Part shown: one piece after another, positions 48,266 through 60,049 of the stretch | Numbering within the stretch: the first letter of the stretch is position 1 | How the letters are laid out: each line of letters opens with the position of its first letter | NCBI GenBank assembly: GCA_035582835.1 | Contig: JAYKAV010000112.1 | Location: 2,177,304-2,241,303 of the forward strand | DNA: 64,000 nucleotides | Direction of reading: 5' to 3' | From: Phoebastria nigripes | Lineage: Eukaryota > Chordata > Aves > Procellariiformes > Diomedeidae | Position numbers and translations under genes: made by a program | The notes under the pieces: generated by a model | Databases searched by the model: none | The model's input: only the letters and a program-made list of their open reading frames with translations | What the model was told of the DNA's origin: nothing

Positions 48266-51200
48266 ACGGGAACAACAAGCCAAGGAGACAGCAACTTTAC
48301 CACACAATTGTCCTCTGGAGAAAACAAAAACCCCAAAACAACATCGTCATATTTACTTCAGAGGCTTTCTAAAAATATACACAATTTTTGAGAGGAAAAA
48401 ATGGATTGAGGGAAATTCAGATGAAGACAAAAATAACACTGATTTGCTGAGAATCTGTTGAGAGAATGAGCAGAAAAGAAGCAGTATTTCATACTGTATT
48501 TCAGGTCCTTCCTTTAAGCTATGGCTTGGATAGGTCTGTCAGTTCTGGTTATCCGAAGAAAAACACAGAGCCAAACAATCATATCCTGGATAGAAAAGTT
48601 TGTTTGTTACACTCAGACTTTTGTTTCTACAGGAGCAAGCATTATTGGCAAGTATTATAATCAATAATTCATTGATTAAAATACATTTCTGCAAGATGCC
48701 TACTATAGAAAACAGAAGATTGCATCTGTAGACTGACAGATTTTGACCATTCACGGGAATGACATTAAAAATTACAGGCTGATTTCATAATGCACTAGTT
48801 TTAAATCAACGAGTGAGCAGGGAGTTAATTTGCTTGCCAAAAAGCTGTAAAGCCTTACTTCCAACAACTGCATTCTCCTAACATGATGTAGAATTTACCA
48901 TATGTCATATGCCTTCAAGCAAATTACATTGAACCTCCACCTAAGCCTTTATCTTCTTTATTCAAGGAGTGCTTCTTGCTTAACTATATCAGAATATCTA
49001 GGGGGAAAGAAAGATTTNTGTTAACCTTTGCCCACCCCACCCCCCAGTAACAGCATTTCATAAATTATATGGAAATAAATTATGGGGTATTATTTGGAGA
49101 GTGTCAGAGTGTCTCCCTTCAAAATATAAGCTGGGTTATTTTCCTCATCCAGTTTTCTGATCACTGTGAATTACTCATACTATGTCTTTTTAGTAAATAT
49201 AGGTTATGTTCCTTTGTCTCTGAGTATCTGCAACAATCACTTAAGAGGGGCACAAAGTATTCATGGAAATGACTGCAGAGTAGGAAAAAAACCCAAAACC
49301 AACCTAATTACCAACCACTAATTACCCAGTTTTGGTAGCATTCAGTAGTAAACTCCTGAGTTCAAGTCCTGTCTCTTTTCCAGGAAGGACAAAAAACCTG
49401 ATCTGCATTCTCTTACATTCCAACTGAAAGGCCTCTAATTATTTCTTCACTCACTATATTTCTACTCTGAGTTCAAGAAATCCTCCTGACTCTTGAGCAG
49501 AAAACTGCTCTTTTAAAGGTTATTAGAAACTCACCGGTTTTAAATGAGAAATGCCAGTTTACAGTTTATTTAAAAAACAACAACAAAAGCAATCTGCCCA
49601 TTCTCATCAACCAGCTCCCAGCACCCAGCTGCCCTTCTGCCCAAGAGCAGGCTGCCACACTTCTTGCAGGCGCATCTTCTGTTGACCACAGCAGTGTCTG
49701 GGTGAGTTTCAGGTAACTTTGTTTTGTCCAGTTTATTTGTTTGTTTTAAACCAGTCCTGAAACAGATGTAGTCAAACAAAATGCAGGCAATCCATCCTTC
49801 GAAAACTTTTTGTCAGGTAATGTGTAGGTGGATTCTGCATTAAAAAAAAGGAATTTCCACCAGAAAGTGAGATCCCTAGCCATTTCCAACACCTCCTCTA
49901 CACAGATAAAAAAAAGCTATGTGCTAAAACTAATATTAATTCAAGCATTTCACCAAAGATGGAACTATACCTGCACCTGATACAGTAGCAGTGAAGGATA
50001 CCTTTCAAGTCTCAAAGCCACTTTCACTAGCCATCCCAGAAATCCATGACTGAGCTATCAAAGAAATCAAAACACTTTTTTTAAATGGCAACAGGATATT
50101 AAGCCTTACCTAATTCATGCCTCGCTGCAGAAGAACTTATACCTCCCAGCTGCAGACAGAAGAAGATGGTAACATGAGGACAAGACAGAGCGTTCCTCGG
50201 TTGTGTATGGAAGCAACGCCAACTTGGAAGCCCCTATTTTCTAGTTCTCTTAGGAGAGCCCATCAAGTTTGTAGCTGATGCCAATTTACACAAAGAAATA
50301 TAAGGAAAGTCCAGAATTTCATGAAGGTCCTTTCCATCCACTTAGTTTTAATATCTGCCAAGAAATATATGTCAAGTGGTCTAATACTCACTTATCTTCC
50401 TAGATGTTTGCTCAGAAAAGGAGTTTCAGAAAAGTTTCATCATACTCTCAATCTCAGAGGCAGAGATTAAATCAAAAGTTCACAGAACTTTTAGATGCTT
50501 GAAACAAGGTTTTCTTGGTTTTTTTCAGAGTATTTTCTATTAGGTAATATATAATGCCATAGGATTTATATTCAACACTCACCAGCTCAGTATGTATTGC
50601 ACTGCTGTATATCAGATCACAGAGTGTCAAATTAGGTTCTTAAAATGAAGAACATCCAACTAATAGCCATTTTGAGAAGTTTGCTATAAACATCTTGCCC
50701 CTCGTCCTACCAAATTTTCTTTGGCCAGAAGGAGGATCTAGTTCTACTGGAGCAGCATTCTGCTGCTTCAACCTCAAGACCTTCNTGTTGCCTCCCTACA
50801 AACACCTACTAGTACTGCAATAGCAATAAAGAGAAATCTCCTTTAATGAACAAAGAGTCCCAGACCAGATAAGCTTTGTGTATGCTGGAGGAGAAACTGG
50901 TTTTGCATAAACATCATGGATTATCAAGAAATGCAGGACTGCATTATCATGCTTGAGTGCAAGTGAGCAAAAAAGTCAACTGTAACTTTGACTTTTCGAT
51001 CCCAAAAAGTCTTTAAATGTAAGTCTTGTGAATACTTTCCTAGCTTTTTTATGTACAAAAAAATCTATTACATGCCACCATATTGTCATTTCTGTAGGTC
51101 AATAAACAGAGTTCAAAATATTAGCTCCATCACAGTGAGCTCTGTTTGAGCTAAAACACCATCTTAGTTCCCAGTAACTATTAACTATTGCTTGCCATTC

Positions 51201-54159
51201 CCTTTGAGGACCAGAAGAGTTTGCCAGTGCGTTTCACAAAGGTTTAATGTCAGCATAAGAATGGTAAGGAATTTGGGGCTACACCTGTACGGTTCTTTTG
51301 GATTAAGCATATCCAGGCCTAAGCCTAGATCGTGTGGTCATCTTTCCAGTTATACACTGGCCCTGCACACTCACTCCACCTTCAGAGCGACTCAGTTGGC
51401 TGCCCAGGTAGGGCAAAATAGTTGGACACTAGTTCATAGCCGATAGACATCCCCATAGGCAATATGAATATAACAATCAAGATGCTTATATCCAAACTTG
51501 CACACAGCTATGAAAAGGAATATGAGCACGGCCTTGAATTCCCTCTTAGTCTTTAGAGGAGCATGAAGGCTCTACTAATAGACTTTCCCATTTATTGTCC
51601 CTGGCATGTCCCTTTTCTTTTCACTCTGCTCTTTCTTTTTACCTCCAGTCCTGATTTCTCCATACCCCAACTCTTCAGTCCACCCCTATTCATTACACTC
51701 AGCCAGCCCTCAGTCTTTTACCCTCTTCAAAACACCCATGTCTCAGTTCTTCTCACATTTATTTCATGCATTCCAGCACCTGACACTACCCCTAGCCCCG
51801 TGACNGTTGCAATCAGGCAACTCCCTCCTCCATGCTGCTGCGGTGCAGCAAGATCACTAGGAGCACAGATACTGTTCTTTCACATCAGCTGCAGCAGCTC
51901 AAATGTAAGCTCTCCAGGAAATCTGGCCCACACTCACACTGAAACATATGCAACACAGGTGGAATCAAGGGATTTAAGCTGCTAAAATCATTTTTCTCTA
52001 CAGAGCATGTGCAAACAGACTTGCAGGCAGATTTTCACAGAGACAACAGAAGGCACCTCTGACGTATAGGAAATGCACCATTCTCTCTCTCCCTCCTCCC
52101 CAAAGCCTTAAAATTTAATATCCTTTCTAACTAGCATGAGGTAGTGAAGTTTGGGGAGAGGTGGAGGGTCACTCACTTTTGAACGTGAAAAAAATGCTTC
52201 TTCCTGGTTTTGTTTCAGAAATAGTCAAACCACTGTCTGAACTGCTTTTGGCAAATAAAAGTTTTGTGATGGATATCTGCTGTTGAACAGTTTACCCCAA
52301 ATCTTTACAATACTCAGATGAAAACAAGTATTTATAAAGAAAAATATTGCATAGATGTTCAATTACATTATAACATCAACCCCAAGTACTTACACCCTTA
52401 TATCACAATTTTTCTTGTAATTTTATAATCCAGGATAGTTCCACGGGAAAAAATTACTAGGTAACGCTAAAATTATCTACAGTTTTCTAAGTAAAACTGA
52501 CCCTGTCCTGCATCTCATCCTAGAAAATACTCAATTAAAACAACTGGAGATTTAATCCATGGAAGGGCTTCAGATTCTGAACGAAAATGGAAACTGAGCC
52601 TTGTAAAGTTCAATTAGACATAATTGACAACAATAGACAAAAATAATGAAAGAGCACTTTCAAATCCAGTTCCTGACTTTGGCTTCCATGTGATACTTGG
52701 CATAAATCAGGTCACTTATTTAGGAACTGACAGATTTTTGGCATGTCCCTCATTTTTATTTAATTAAGTTTTTGATTGCTGGTTTGTTTTTCATTTTATT
52801 CAGAGAGTTTTACAAAGACTTTTGTAACTCTACACCTATGGAGTGTTCAAAATTCGAGAGATGCTAATCTGTTATCATAGCATATATGTATGTACAGGCT
52901 AACATATATTAGCAACCACAAAAAAAAGCATTTCCAGGTGCACGAGACGTAGGAAAGTATGGAGTTTTTTCTGTGTGAAAAGTAAATTGATGTTTCTATT
53001 TTTCATACTAAATAAGCTTACCCTCTCAATCTGTTGATACAGTTTTACTTGCACAACGCCACCAAATGTAACTGCCAGCACAGGTANTTCTGTACCCAAG
53101 AGTTGTACCCAGTTGCTGATTCTCCAAGCACAATGGGCTTTATGAGCAAAACGCTTTTACTCCACACTGTAGCTGATGGCTTTTCTGGTGAGGTATTTTG
53201 AAAGAAGGCACAGTCCTAAACACTGTTATGTCAGCAAAAGTTTCATGCATAAATCTGGGCTAAACCAAAGAACAAGCACAAGTTGACCATTAAATGCATC
53301 ACCTATAATTGTTCCCATTAGCTAGAACATTCACACGATATCAGTTTAGCCAGACTTTATGGAAATCCAAAAGAAACTCCTAAATAATTATTTTAATCTG
53401 CCTCTTTGCAGTTGGCTAATCTAGCTGTGCCACAATCTGTCAAAAGCTTTGTGTGCTGGTCCAGTTAGGCAGCTCCCAAAATACAGGTCCAATTTTATCT
53501 TTTTAAGGCGTTTTCCTAGGCTTCCTACATTTGTTTTCACTTTCCTTTTCTTTATACCATTCTTACAGTACCATCCAGATGGCAAAGAAATGCTCAGCCG
53601 TATTTACATAAATACAGTTTCAGACACCAGAGAGTTAGAGAACACATTGCAGGGAAAATAACGAAGATAAACTTAGCAGCTTTCAGGTGAGCACAATCAA
53701 ACAATCTTGCAGTCTCTTTTTTTTGCTTTTTTTTAATACACTCTACAAAAGAATGATATAATAGATTATAGAATTATGCAAAAAAACCTCCTAATACCTA
53801 ACCTTTTAATCTGGAAACAATGGAAAGTACTTCGGAAAAAGGAAATCTGAAAGCAGCAGCCTATGGACTAGCACAGATCAGCACATTTCCATTTATGTTG
53901 ATGCAGTCAGCCATTTACATCCAGTGAGAACCTGGGCCCCCTGTGGAACTCAGAGCGCAACATTAGGCACCAGGCAGATCCTTTGCTGCTGTACACATCA
54001 CCTGTTTTTTCGGCCCCATCCAGCACAGAAGAAATTTCCCAATTTACTGGTGTTTCACTTTGCACTCTCCACAATAGTGCAAATTAAAAGACAGAAGGCA
54101 GTGAGGATCCAATATGTTCTACTACCAAAATGAACTTTGGGTTACTTTGGATCTTATTA

Positions 54160-54770
54160 TTAGCCTCTCAGTGTGGAATATTTTAGGAGAACGTGGCTCA
54201 AATTTATGCCTGGCATAGTTCCATTCACTTCCTGAGAGATTAATTTAGCTCTTTTATTGTTTATGCTGTTTCACACATTGCACATAGGTATCAGCATAAA
54301 TCAGGAACAGAGACAAAATCATTGACTGCATTTACCTAGATCCCTATGTATGCCCTAATTGAATCACAAGCAAAAATGATTGCACGAACTGAATTTATCC
54401 AAAATTGTTAGTCTGATTTCAAACCAGCATCAAGAAGAGAGACAAGCCTACATTATTCTGACCAAACAATATAGCTTGATAGCTCATCTCAGTGTCTAAT
54501 GAAGTAACGTTTGCATAATGCATGAAGTCCAATTTAGGAAAATTGAAACTGCTTTGCCTTAAAGATGGCCAGATGTTTAGTGAGCATGTGATCAAGTGAC
54601 AATTCCACCCAGAGAAATGAAGACCAAGACTGAGGCAGATAAGTAATACAGGAGGAAACCTTTCATTTCCATTTGCAGCGGGGAATACCAGCAAACAGCT
54701 TGGTGATCTCAATTCTTCAATTACTAAAAGCAGTAAAATTAAGTCACTGACATTATTAGACAAAAAGATT
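54160..54770. promoter_or_regulatory. Candidate conserved noncoding element(s)
   Basis: A long complex block without repeat similarity. It has GAGAGATTAATTTAGCTC, GCCCTAATTGAATCAC, ATGATTGCACG, AACGTTTGCATAATGCATG (octamer-like), GTCCAATTTAGG and GCATGTGATCAAGTGAC. A 114-codon minus frame at 54419-54763 has no recognisable domain. The texture suggests a regulatory element; one sequence alone cannot prove it. Confidence 0.22.
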
Positions 54771-55516
54771 TTTATTACAATATAATAATCTCTATAAATT
54801 GAAAGAATAAGGTCATACCTTTCTACAGTTCACAATTTTGATTGCCTTGTAATTCAACCTCAATCTATAGGCCTTCTAGGTAACCAGAAAAACATACTGT
54901 GCACACTGCAGTAAATATACCTCGGGGAAATATCCACCTGAAAAGCCATTTGAAAGCACAGAACTATCAGAGTCTGATATATGGAGTGTGTGTAAGCAGA
55001 TGGCAGTTATTTCTTTGTCTCAGTTATCCGACACACTTTACCAAATGTGAACTATCAGCCAAAGCTCGCTATCCCTTGAGTCCACTAGCTACTGTTTCCA
55101 AGAATGATTTTGAGATGCAAGGTCTGAAACAGAGGTAATTTATTCTTATTGGGTAAACAATACGGCTGGAAAAAAAGTCACAAAATCTTGGGCACACTTG
55201 TCCTTTTTCTGATCTGAGAGAGACATCACAAACTCCAAGCCTGTTGAGATGAACATGTTCTGGGTAAAAATAAGTTACATTAACCAACAGACAGTCAAGA
55301 TAAAGGTTAGTATGTACAACTGAATCAGGAGAAGGTGCAACAGAGAGGAAAGGTGACAAGTAATTACTACTTGCAGAGGTTACCAGGAGCGTAAGTTGTA
55401 CAGTGACATAAAAGCAATGCCACTATTGAGCTTGTGCTTTTCCATATTCAACATAATTATGAAATTTAGTTTCCAGGCTTCTTCTTTTAAGGTTTTAGCA
55501 ATCTCTCTCGAGGATA

Positions 55517-57040
55517 ATCATAGAATCATAGAATCATTAAGGTTGGAAAAGACCTCTAAGATCATCAAGTCCAACCGTCAACCCAACACCACCATGCCCA
55601 CTAAACCATGTCTCTAAGCGCCTCATCTACATGTCTTTTAAATACTTGAGGGATGGTGACTCCACCACTTCCCTGGGTAGCCTGGTCCAATGTTTAACCA
55701 CTCTTTCAGTAAAGAAATTTTTCCTAAGGTCCAATCTAAACCTCCCCTGGCGCAACTTGAGGCCATTTCCTCTCGTCCTATCGCTTGTTACTTGGGAGAA
55801 GAGACCAACACCCACCTCGCTGCAACCTCCTTTCAGGTAGCTGTAGAGCGCGATAAGGTCTCCCCTCAGCCTCCTCTTCTCCAGACTAAACAGTCCCAGT
55901 TCCCTCAGCCGCTCCTCACAAGACTTGTTCTCCAGACCCTTCACCAGCTTCATTGTCCTCCTCTGGACACGCTCCAGCACCTCAATGTCCTTCTTGCAGT
56001 GAGGGGTCCAAAACNGAACACAGTATTCGAGATGCGGCCTCACCAGGGCCGAGTACAGGGGCACAATCACCTCCCTACTCCTGCTGGCCACACTATTTCT
56101 GATACAGGCCAGGATGCCATTGGCCTTCTTGGCCACCTGGGCACACTGCCGGCTCATATTCAGCCAGCTGTCAACCAGCNNNNNNNNNNNNNNNNNNNNN
56201 NNNNNNNNNNNNNNNNNNNNNNNNNNNNNNNNNNNNNNNNNNNNNNNNNNNNNNNNNNNNNNNNNNNNNNNNNNNNNNNNNNNNNNNNNNNNNNNNNNNN
56301 NNNNNNNNNNNNNNNNNNNNNNNNNNNNNNNNNNNNNNNNNNNNNNNNNNNNNNNNNNNNNNNNNNNNNNNNNNNNNNNNNNNNNNNNNNNNNNNNNNNN
56401 NNNNNNNNNNNNNNNNNNNNNNNNNNNNNNNNNNNNNNNNNNNNNNNNNNNNNNNNNNNNNNNNNNNNNNNNNNNNNNNNNNNNNNNNNNNNNNNNNNNN
56501 NNNNNNNNNNNNNNNNNNNNNNNNNNNNNNNNNNNNNNNNNNNNNNNNNNNNNNNNNNNNNNNNNNNNNNNNNNNNNNNNNNNNNNNNNNNNNNNNNNNN
56601 NNNNNNNNNNNNNNNNNNNNNNNNNNNNNNNNNNNNNNNNNNNNNNNNNNNNNNNNNNNNNNNNNNNNNNNNNNNNNNNNNNNNNNNNNNNNNNNNNNNN
56701 NNNNNNNNNNNNNNNNNNNNNNNNNNNNNNNNNNNNNNNNNNNNNNNNNNNNNNNNNNNNNNNNNNNNNNNNNNNNNNNNNNNNNNNNNNNNNNNNNNNN
56801 NNNNNNNNNNNNNNNNNNNNNNNNNNNNNNNNNNNNNNNNNNNNNNNNNNNNNNNNNNNNNNNNNNNNNACATTGGCAAGCCTTCAGTCGTCCGGGACCT
56901 CCCCCGTTAACCAGGACGGCTGATAAATGATGGAGAGTGGCTTGGCAAGCTCCTCCGCCAGCTCCCTCAGCACTCTCGGGTGGATCCCATCCTTGTGAGC
57001 GTCCAGGTGGCATAGCAGGTCGTTCACCGCTTCCTCCTGG
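55517..57040 (-). mobile_element. CR1 LINE, well-preserved copy interrupted by the assembly gap
   Basis: Read on the minus strand, it starts near 57040 with EEAVNDLLCHLDAHKDGI, then HPRVLRELAEELAKPLSII and GEVPDD (followed by a TGA where W is expected), and enters the N run. After the gap it resumes with an uninterrupted 176-codon frame (56157 down to 55627). That frame holds [65 protein letters not shown], and [20 protein letters not shown]. It ends at the tail GGTCTTTTCCAACCTTAATG with ATTCTATG units at 55517-55537. The HKDG segment lacks four codons present in the copy at 3311 (HKSMGPDG). The tail type differs from the copies at 13482 and 58921, so it is another subfamily. An N lies at 56015. 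The missing middle would be the RT core. Confidence 0.96.
56180..56869. other. Assembly gap (690 N)
   Basis: A run of 690 N. Both flanks are the same CR1 copy in the same orientation. The equivalent interval in the copy at 1420-2844 (about 1454-2187) is about 730 bases, so the gap size fits one missing RT-core segment. Very long 'open frames' across this run are artefacts. Confidence 0.99.
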
Positions 57041-58920
57041 AAGGACAGGAGGATAAGGACCAGGAGGTCTGAAATAGCATGGCTGTCTTATGAAATGTTC
57101 TCAAAATAGTAGCCAACCATTTTTGTCTTTCCTCCTCCGTTACAGTTCACTGTGATGCATCATATTTGTTCTGTTTCTCCCATACAGTCTTCCAGGAACT
57201 TTTGGCTTCGTAGAAGAATATTAATACAGAAGCAGATTACACGACAGTGTAATCATCACTGTGTCTATGTCAAACGTGATGAAGTGCCTGCATGACCAAG
57301 GGTTTCTCCATTTTTCCAAATATACCTTCTTTATAACAGCTGGCCTGATTTCCTTCCTTCAAACTTTGCTTTTTTAAATCTCAAATCACAACAGGTACAA
57401 CAACCCTACTATTACAACATATTTTTTTTTTAAGACCAGAATTCCTATGGAAGAATACTTTCAGAAAGTGCCAAGAATTATACAGATTTCTTCTAAATTT
57501 CTAATCCCACCTAAATCAAGTATTCACTATCTATGCAAGGAAAATATCAGGGGAGCTCAGACTGATACAAGTATTTAACAACCATTGGAATTTATGGTAA
57601 GTTAGGCACTGTAAGAAAGAGCTTGACACTTTCATACCTTTGTGAACATGGCCCTCAATTTCTCAAGTCATATGTATGAGAATTACAACAGGTTAATGTA
57701 GCTAGGTATTTAATACCTCCCATGTCTAAGTTCCTTAAGCACTTTTGAAAATTCTGTTGTCCTTGCAAAATACGTGAAATGCAAGTCAGAGAAAGCAAGA
57801 ATCAGTTATCCCTGCTCCCAAGTCTCCCAAGGAATGCAGTTTCCTAGATAAGCTCTGAGCATACACAGCTAGCCTTGGGGTAAGCACAGAAAACAGTCAG
57901 AAAGGAAGGTAGCAGTTTCTTTGGTTTAAGAATCTCACAACAGCCTTGAGAATTTCATCTCTTAGACCCCTGAACAGTTTCCTTATCTTTACTATTTAAA
58001 ACTTAAAAAAACACTTAGTAAAATTATTATATTAACATTAAAATATTTGTTGCTATTTTTAATGGAGTGACTCTACTTCACTGTAATATGTAAGATGTTT
58101 AACTAAAACACATCCAAAACTCTATGGTCAAAATTGTCTGCTGCTGTGTAGTATGCAAAAGGCTAATAACAGTTACAAAAACATCTTCCACTCACCAAAT
58201 TTCTTCAGCATTCAAGGGTTGCAAATGTCATTTGTGGAAGTAGGAAAAGAGACACAAGTTTCTGGAGGAGATAGCAGTTTTAAGGGCAGAAAACAGCTTG
58301 TCCAACACAGCATGTAGCAGAACCACCTGTATCTTACAAGTCTAACAAAAAGCAGACGCACAAGAAGACAGAGGAGGAGAGAGCTTTGAGGAAGAAACCT
58401 ACAAAAACATATAAAGAACCTAGAATATCACTATTTTTGACCACATAAAAGTCCCTTTTCCAGATCAAGAAAGTAATAAATGAAGACTACAGTGATTTAA
58501 AAGGAGAAAAGTGTATGATGTTAACAAAAGCATGGAGGTGTTGGGATACAGATACATCCCTCCATTCTGTAGACTTTTTTAATTGCAGAAACCAAGCATT
58601 TGTTTTATTCTTCAGTTCTGTGTAGTCACTCAGCAGAAATACCTTGTTTGTACCAGAAAAAGCATGTCTGAGAGTACTTAAGAGTCAAGGGACACCATAT
58701 TCACTAAAAAAGCTTGAAGGGAAATGAAATACAATTGCCTAAACCTTATTTTTCAGCAATGAGACAATAAAGGAAATTATGTCCAATTAGACTGATGACA
58801 AGCTGTCATGTGGAAAAAAATTAAGGTACGTGGGTTCTTCTGGGTTTTATTCATTGTAAGAACGGTGTGAAAATTGAACGGCGTTGTTCTGATATTTAAA
58901 TGACACTGATGAATAGTATT
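57041..58920. other. Noncoding spacer between two head-to-head CR1 copies
   Basis: A+T-rich with no gene. It contains a weak old-repeat candidate at 57700-57753. The last 80 bases carry three CpGs (GAACGG, GAACGGCG) just before the CR1 at 58921. Confidence 0.55.
57700..57753. repeat. Possible ancient MITE-like scrap
   Basis: GGTATTTAATACCTCC, then GTCTAAGTTCC and TTAAGCACTTTTGAAAAT, recalls a common reptile/bird dispersed repeat containing 'taggtgcctaa' and 'cttaggcacttttgaaaat' blocks. A similar TTTAGGTGCCTAAAG occurs at about 46718-46732. I cannot name the family with confidence. Confidence 0.2.
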
Positions 58921-60049
58921 CATTTGACACTGTCCCGCACAACATCATTGTCTCTAAATTGGAGAGACATGGATTTGACGGATGGACCACTCGGGGAATT
59001 GGCTGGATGGTCGCACTCAAAAAGTTGTGGTCAACGGCTCGATGTCCAAGTGGAGACCAGTGATGAGCGATGTCCCTCAGGGGTCGGTACTGGGACTGGC
59101 ACTGTTTAACATCTTTGTCGGTGACATGGACAGTGGGATCGAGTGCACCCTCAGCCAGTGTGCCGATGACACCAAGCTGTGTGGTGCGGTCAACACGCTG
59201 GAGGGAAGGGATGCCATCCAGAGGGACCTTGACAGGCTTGAGAGGTGGGCCTGTGCGAACCTCATGAAGTTCAACAAGGCCAAGTGCAAGGTCCTGCACC
59301 TGGGTTGGGGCAANCCCCGGTATCAATACAGGCTGGGNGATGAAGGGATTGAGAGCAGCCCTGAGGAGAAGGACTTGGGGGTTTTGGTTGATGAGAAGCT
59401 CAACATGACCCGGCAATGTGCGCTCACAGCCCAGAAAGCCAACCGTATCCTAGGCTGCATCAAAAGAAGCATGACCAGCAGGTCGAGGGAGGTGATTCTC
59501 CCCCTCTACTCCGCTCTCGTGAGATCCCACCTGGAGTACTGCGTTCTGGGGCCCCCAACATAAGAAGGACATGGACCTGTTGGAGCGAGTCCAGAGGAGG
59601 GCCACAAAGATGATCAGAGGGCTGGAGCACCTCTCCTATGAAGACAGGTTGAGACAGTTGGGGTTGTTCAGCCTGGAGAAGAGAAGGCTCCAGGGAGACC
59701 TTATAGCAGCCTTCTAGTACCTGAAGGGGGCCTACAAGAAAGCTGNAGAGGGACTTTTTACAAGGGCATGTAGTGATAGGACAAGGGGTAATGGCTTTAA
59801 ACTGAAAGAGGATAGATTTAGATTAGATGTAAGGAAGAAATTCTTCACTATGAGGGTGGAGTAAGGCACTGGAACAGGTTGCCCAGAGAAGTTGTGGATG
59901 CCCCATCCCTGGAAGTGTTCAAGGCCAGGTTGGATGGGGCTTGGAGCAACCTGGTCTAGTGGAAGGTGTCCCTGCCCATGGTAGGGGGGTTGGAACTAGA
60001 TGATCTTTAAGGTCCCTTCCAACCCAAATCATTCTATGATTCTATGATT
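58921..60049 (+). mobile_element. CR1 LINE, best-preserved copy (RT core to 3' end)
   Basis: Starts at CATTTGACACTGTCCC (the AFDTVP motif region) and ends with ATTCTATGATTCTATGATT. The frame 58982-59563 is open for 193 codons. It carries [11 protein letters not shown], the RT motif [15 protein letters not shown], the active site [11 protein letters not shown] (CADD at 59159-59170, where F or Y is usual before ADD), [54 protein letters not shown] and [13 protein letters not shown] small deletion near 58990 (before NWLDGRT) and one near 59545 shift the frame. A TAG at 59715-59717 replaces a Q codon in the next frame. It is G+C- and CpG-richer than its surroundings, as expected for a young copy. 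N bases at 59314, 59338 and 59746 suggest assembly ambiguity. It is not functional. Confidence 0.97.

Larger units (their letters stand above)
44635..55516. other. Noncoding A+T-rich stretch
   Basis: No gene is supported. It includes a possible MIR-like scrap (46377-46470), a possible CR1 tail scrap (47763-47830), a GAGGY microsatellite and an enhancer-like block (54160-54770). Longer frames at 51563-51985 (+) and 54419-54763 (-) show no family motif. N bases occur at 44852, 47514, 48069, 49018, 50785, 51805 and 53087. Confidence 0.55.

Noticed and set aside
49570..49779. Minus frame with a CACKKC cluster that could suggest a zinc-binding segment
   Set aside because: There are too few cysteines in proper spacing, the frame is only 69 codons, and there is no family resemblance.
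51563..51985. 140-codon + frame with a hydrophobic start resembling a signal peptide
   Set aside because: The stretch is strongly pyrimidine-rich, which yields F, L, S and P codons and few stops. No domain is recognisable.
55690..57013. Very long open frames of 239-406 codons across 56180-56869 on both strands
   Set aside because: They are open only because the 690 N are read as codons without stops. The real sequence on both sides is a CR1 element.
58847..59416. 189-codon minus frame overlapping the CR1 at 58921
   Set aside because: It is the antisense of the CR1 RT frame. The + frame carries all the recognisable RT motifs.
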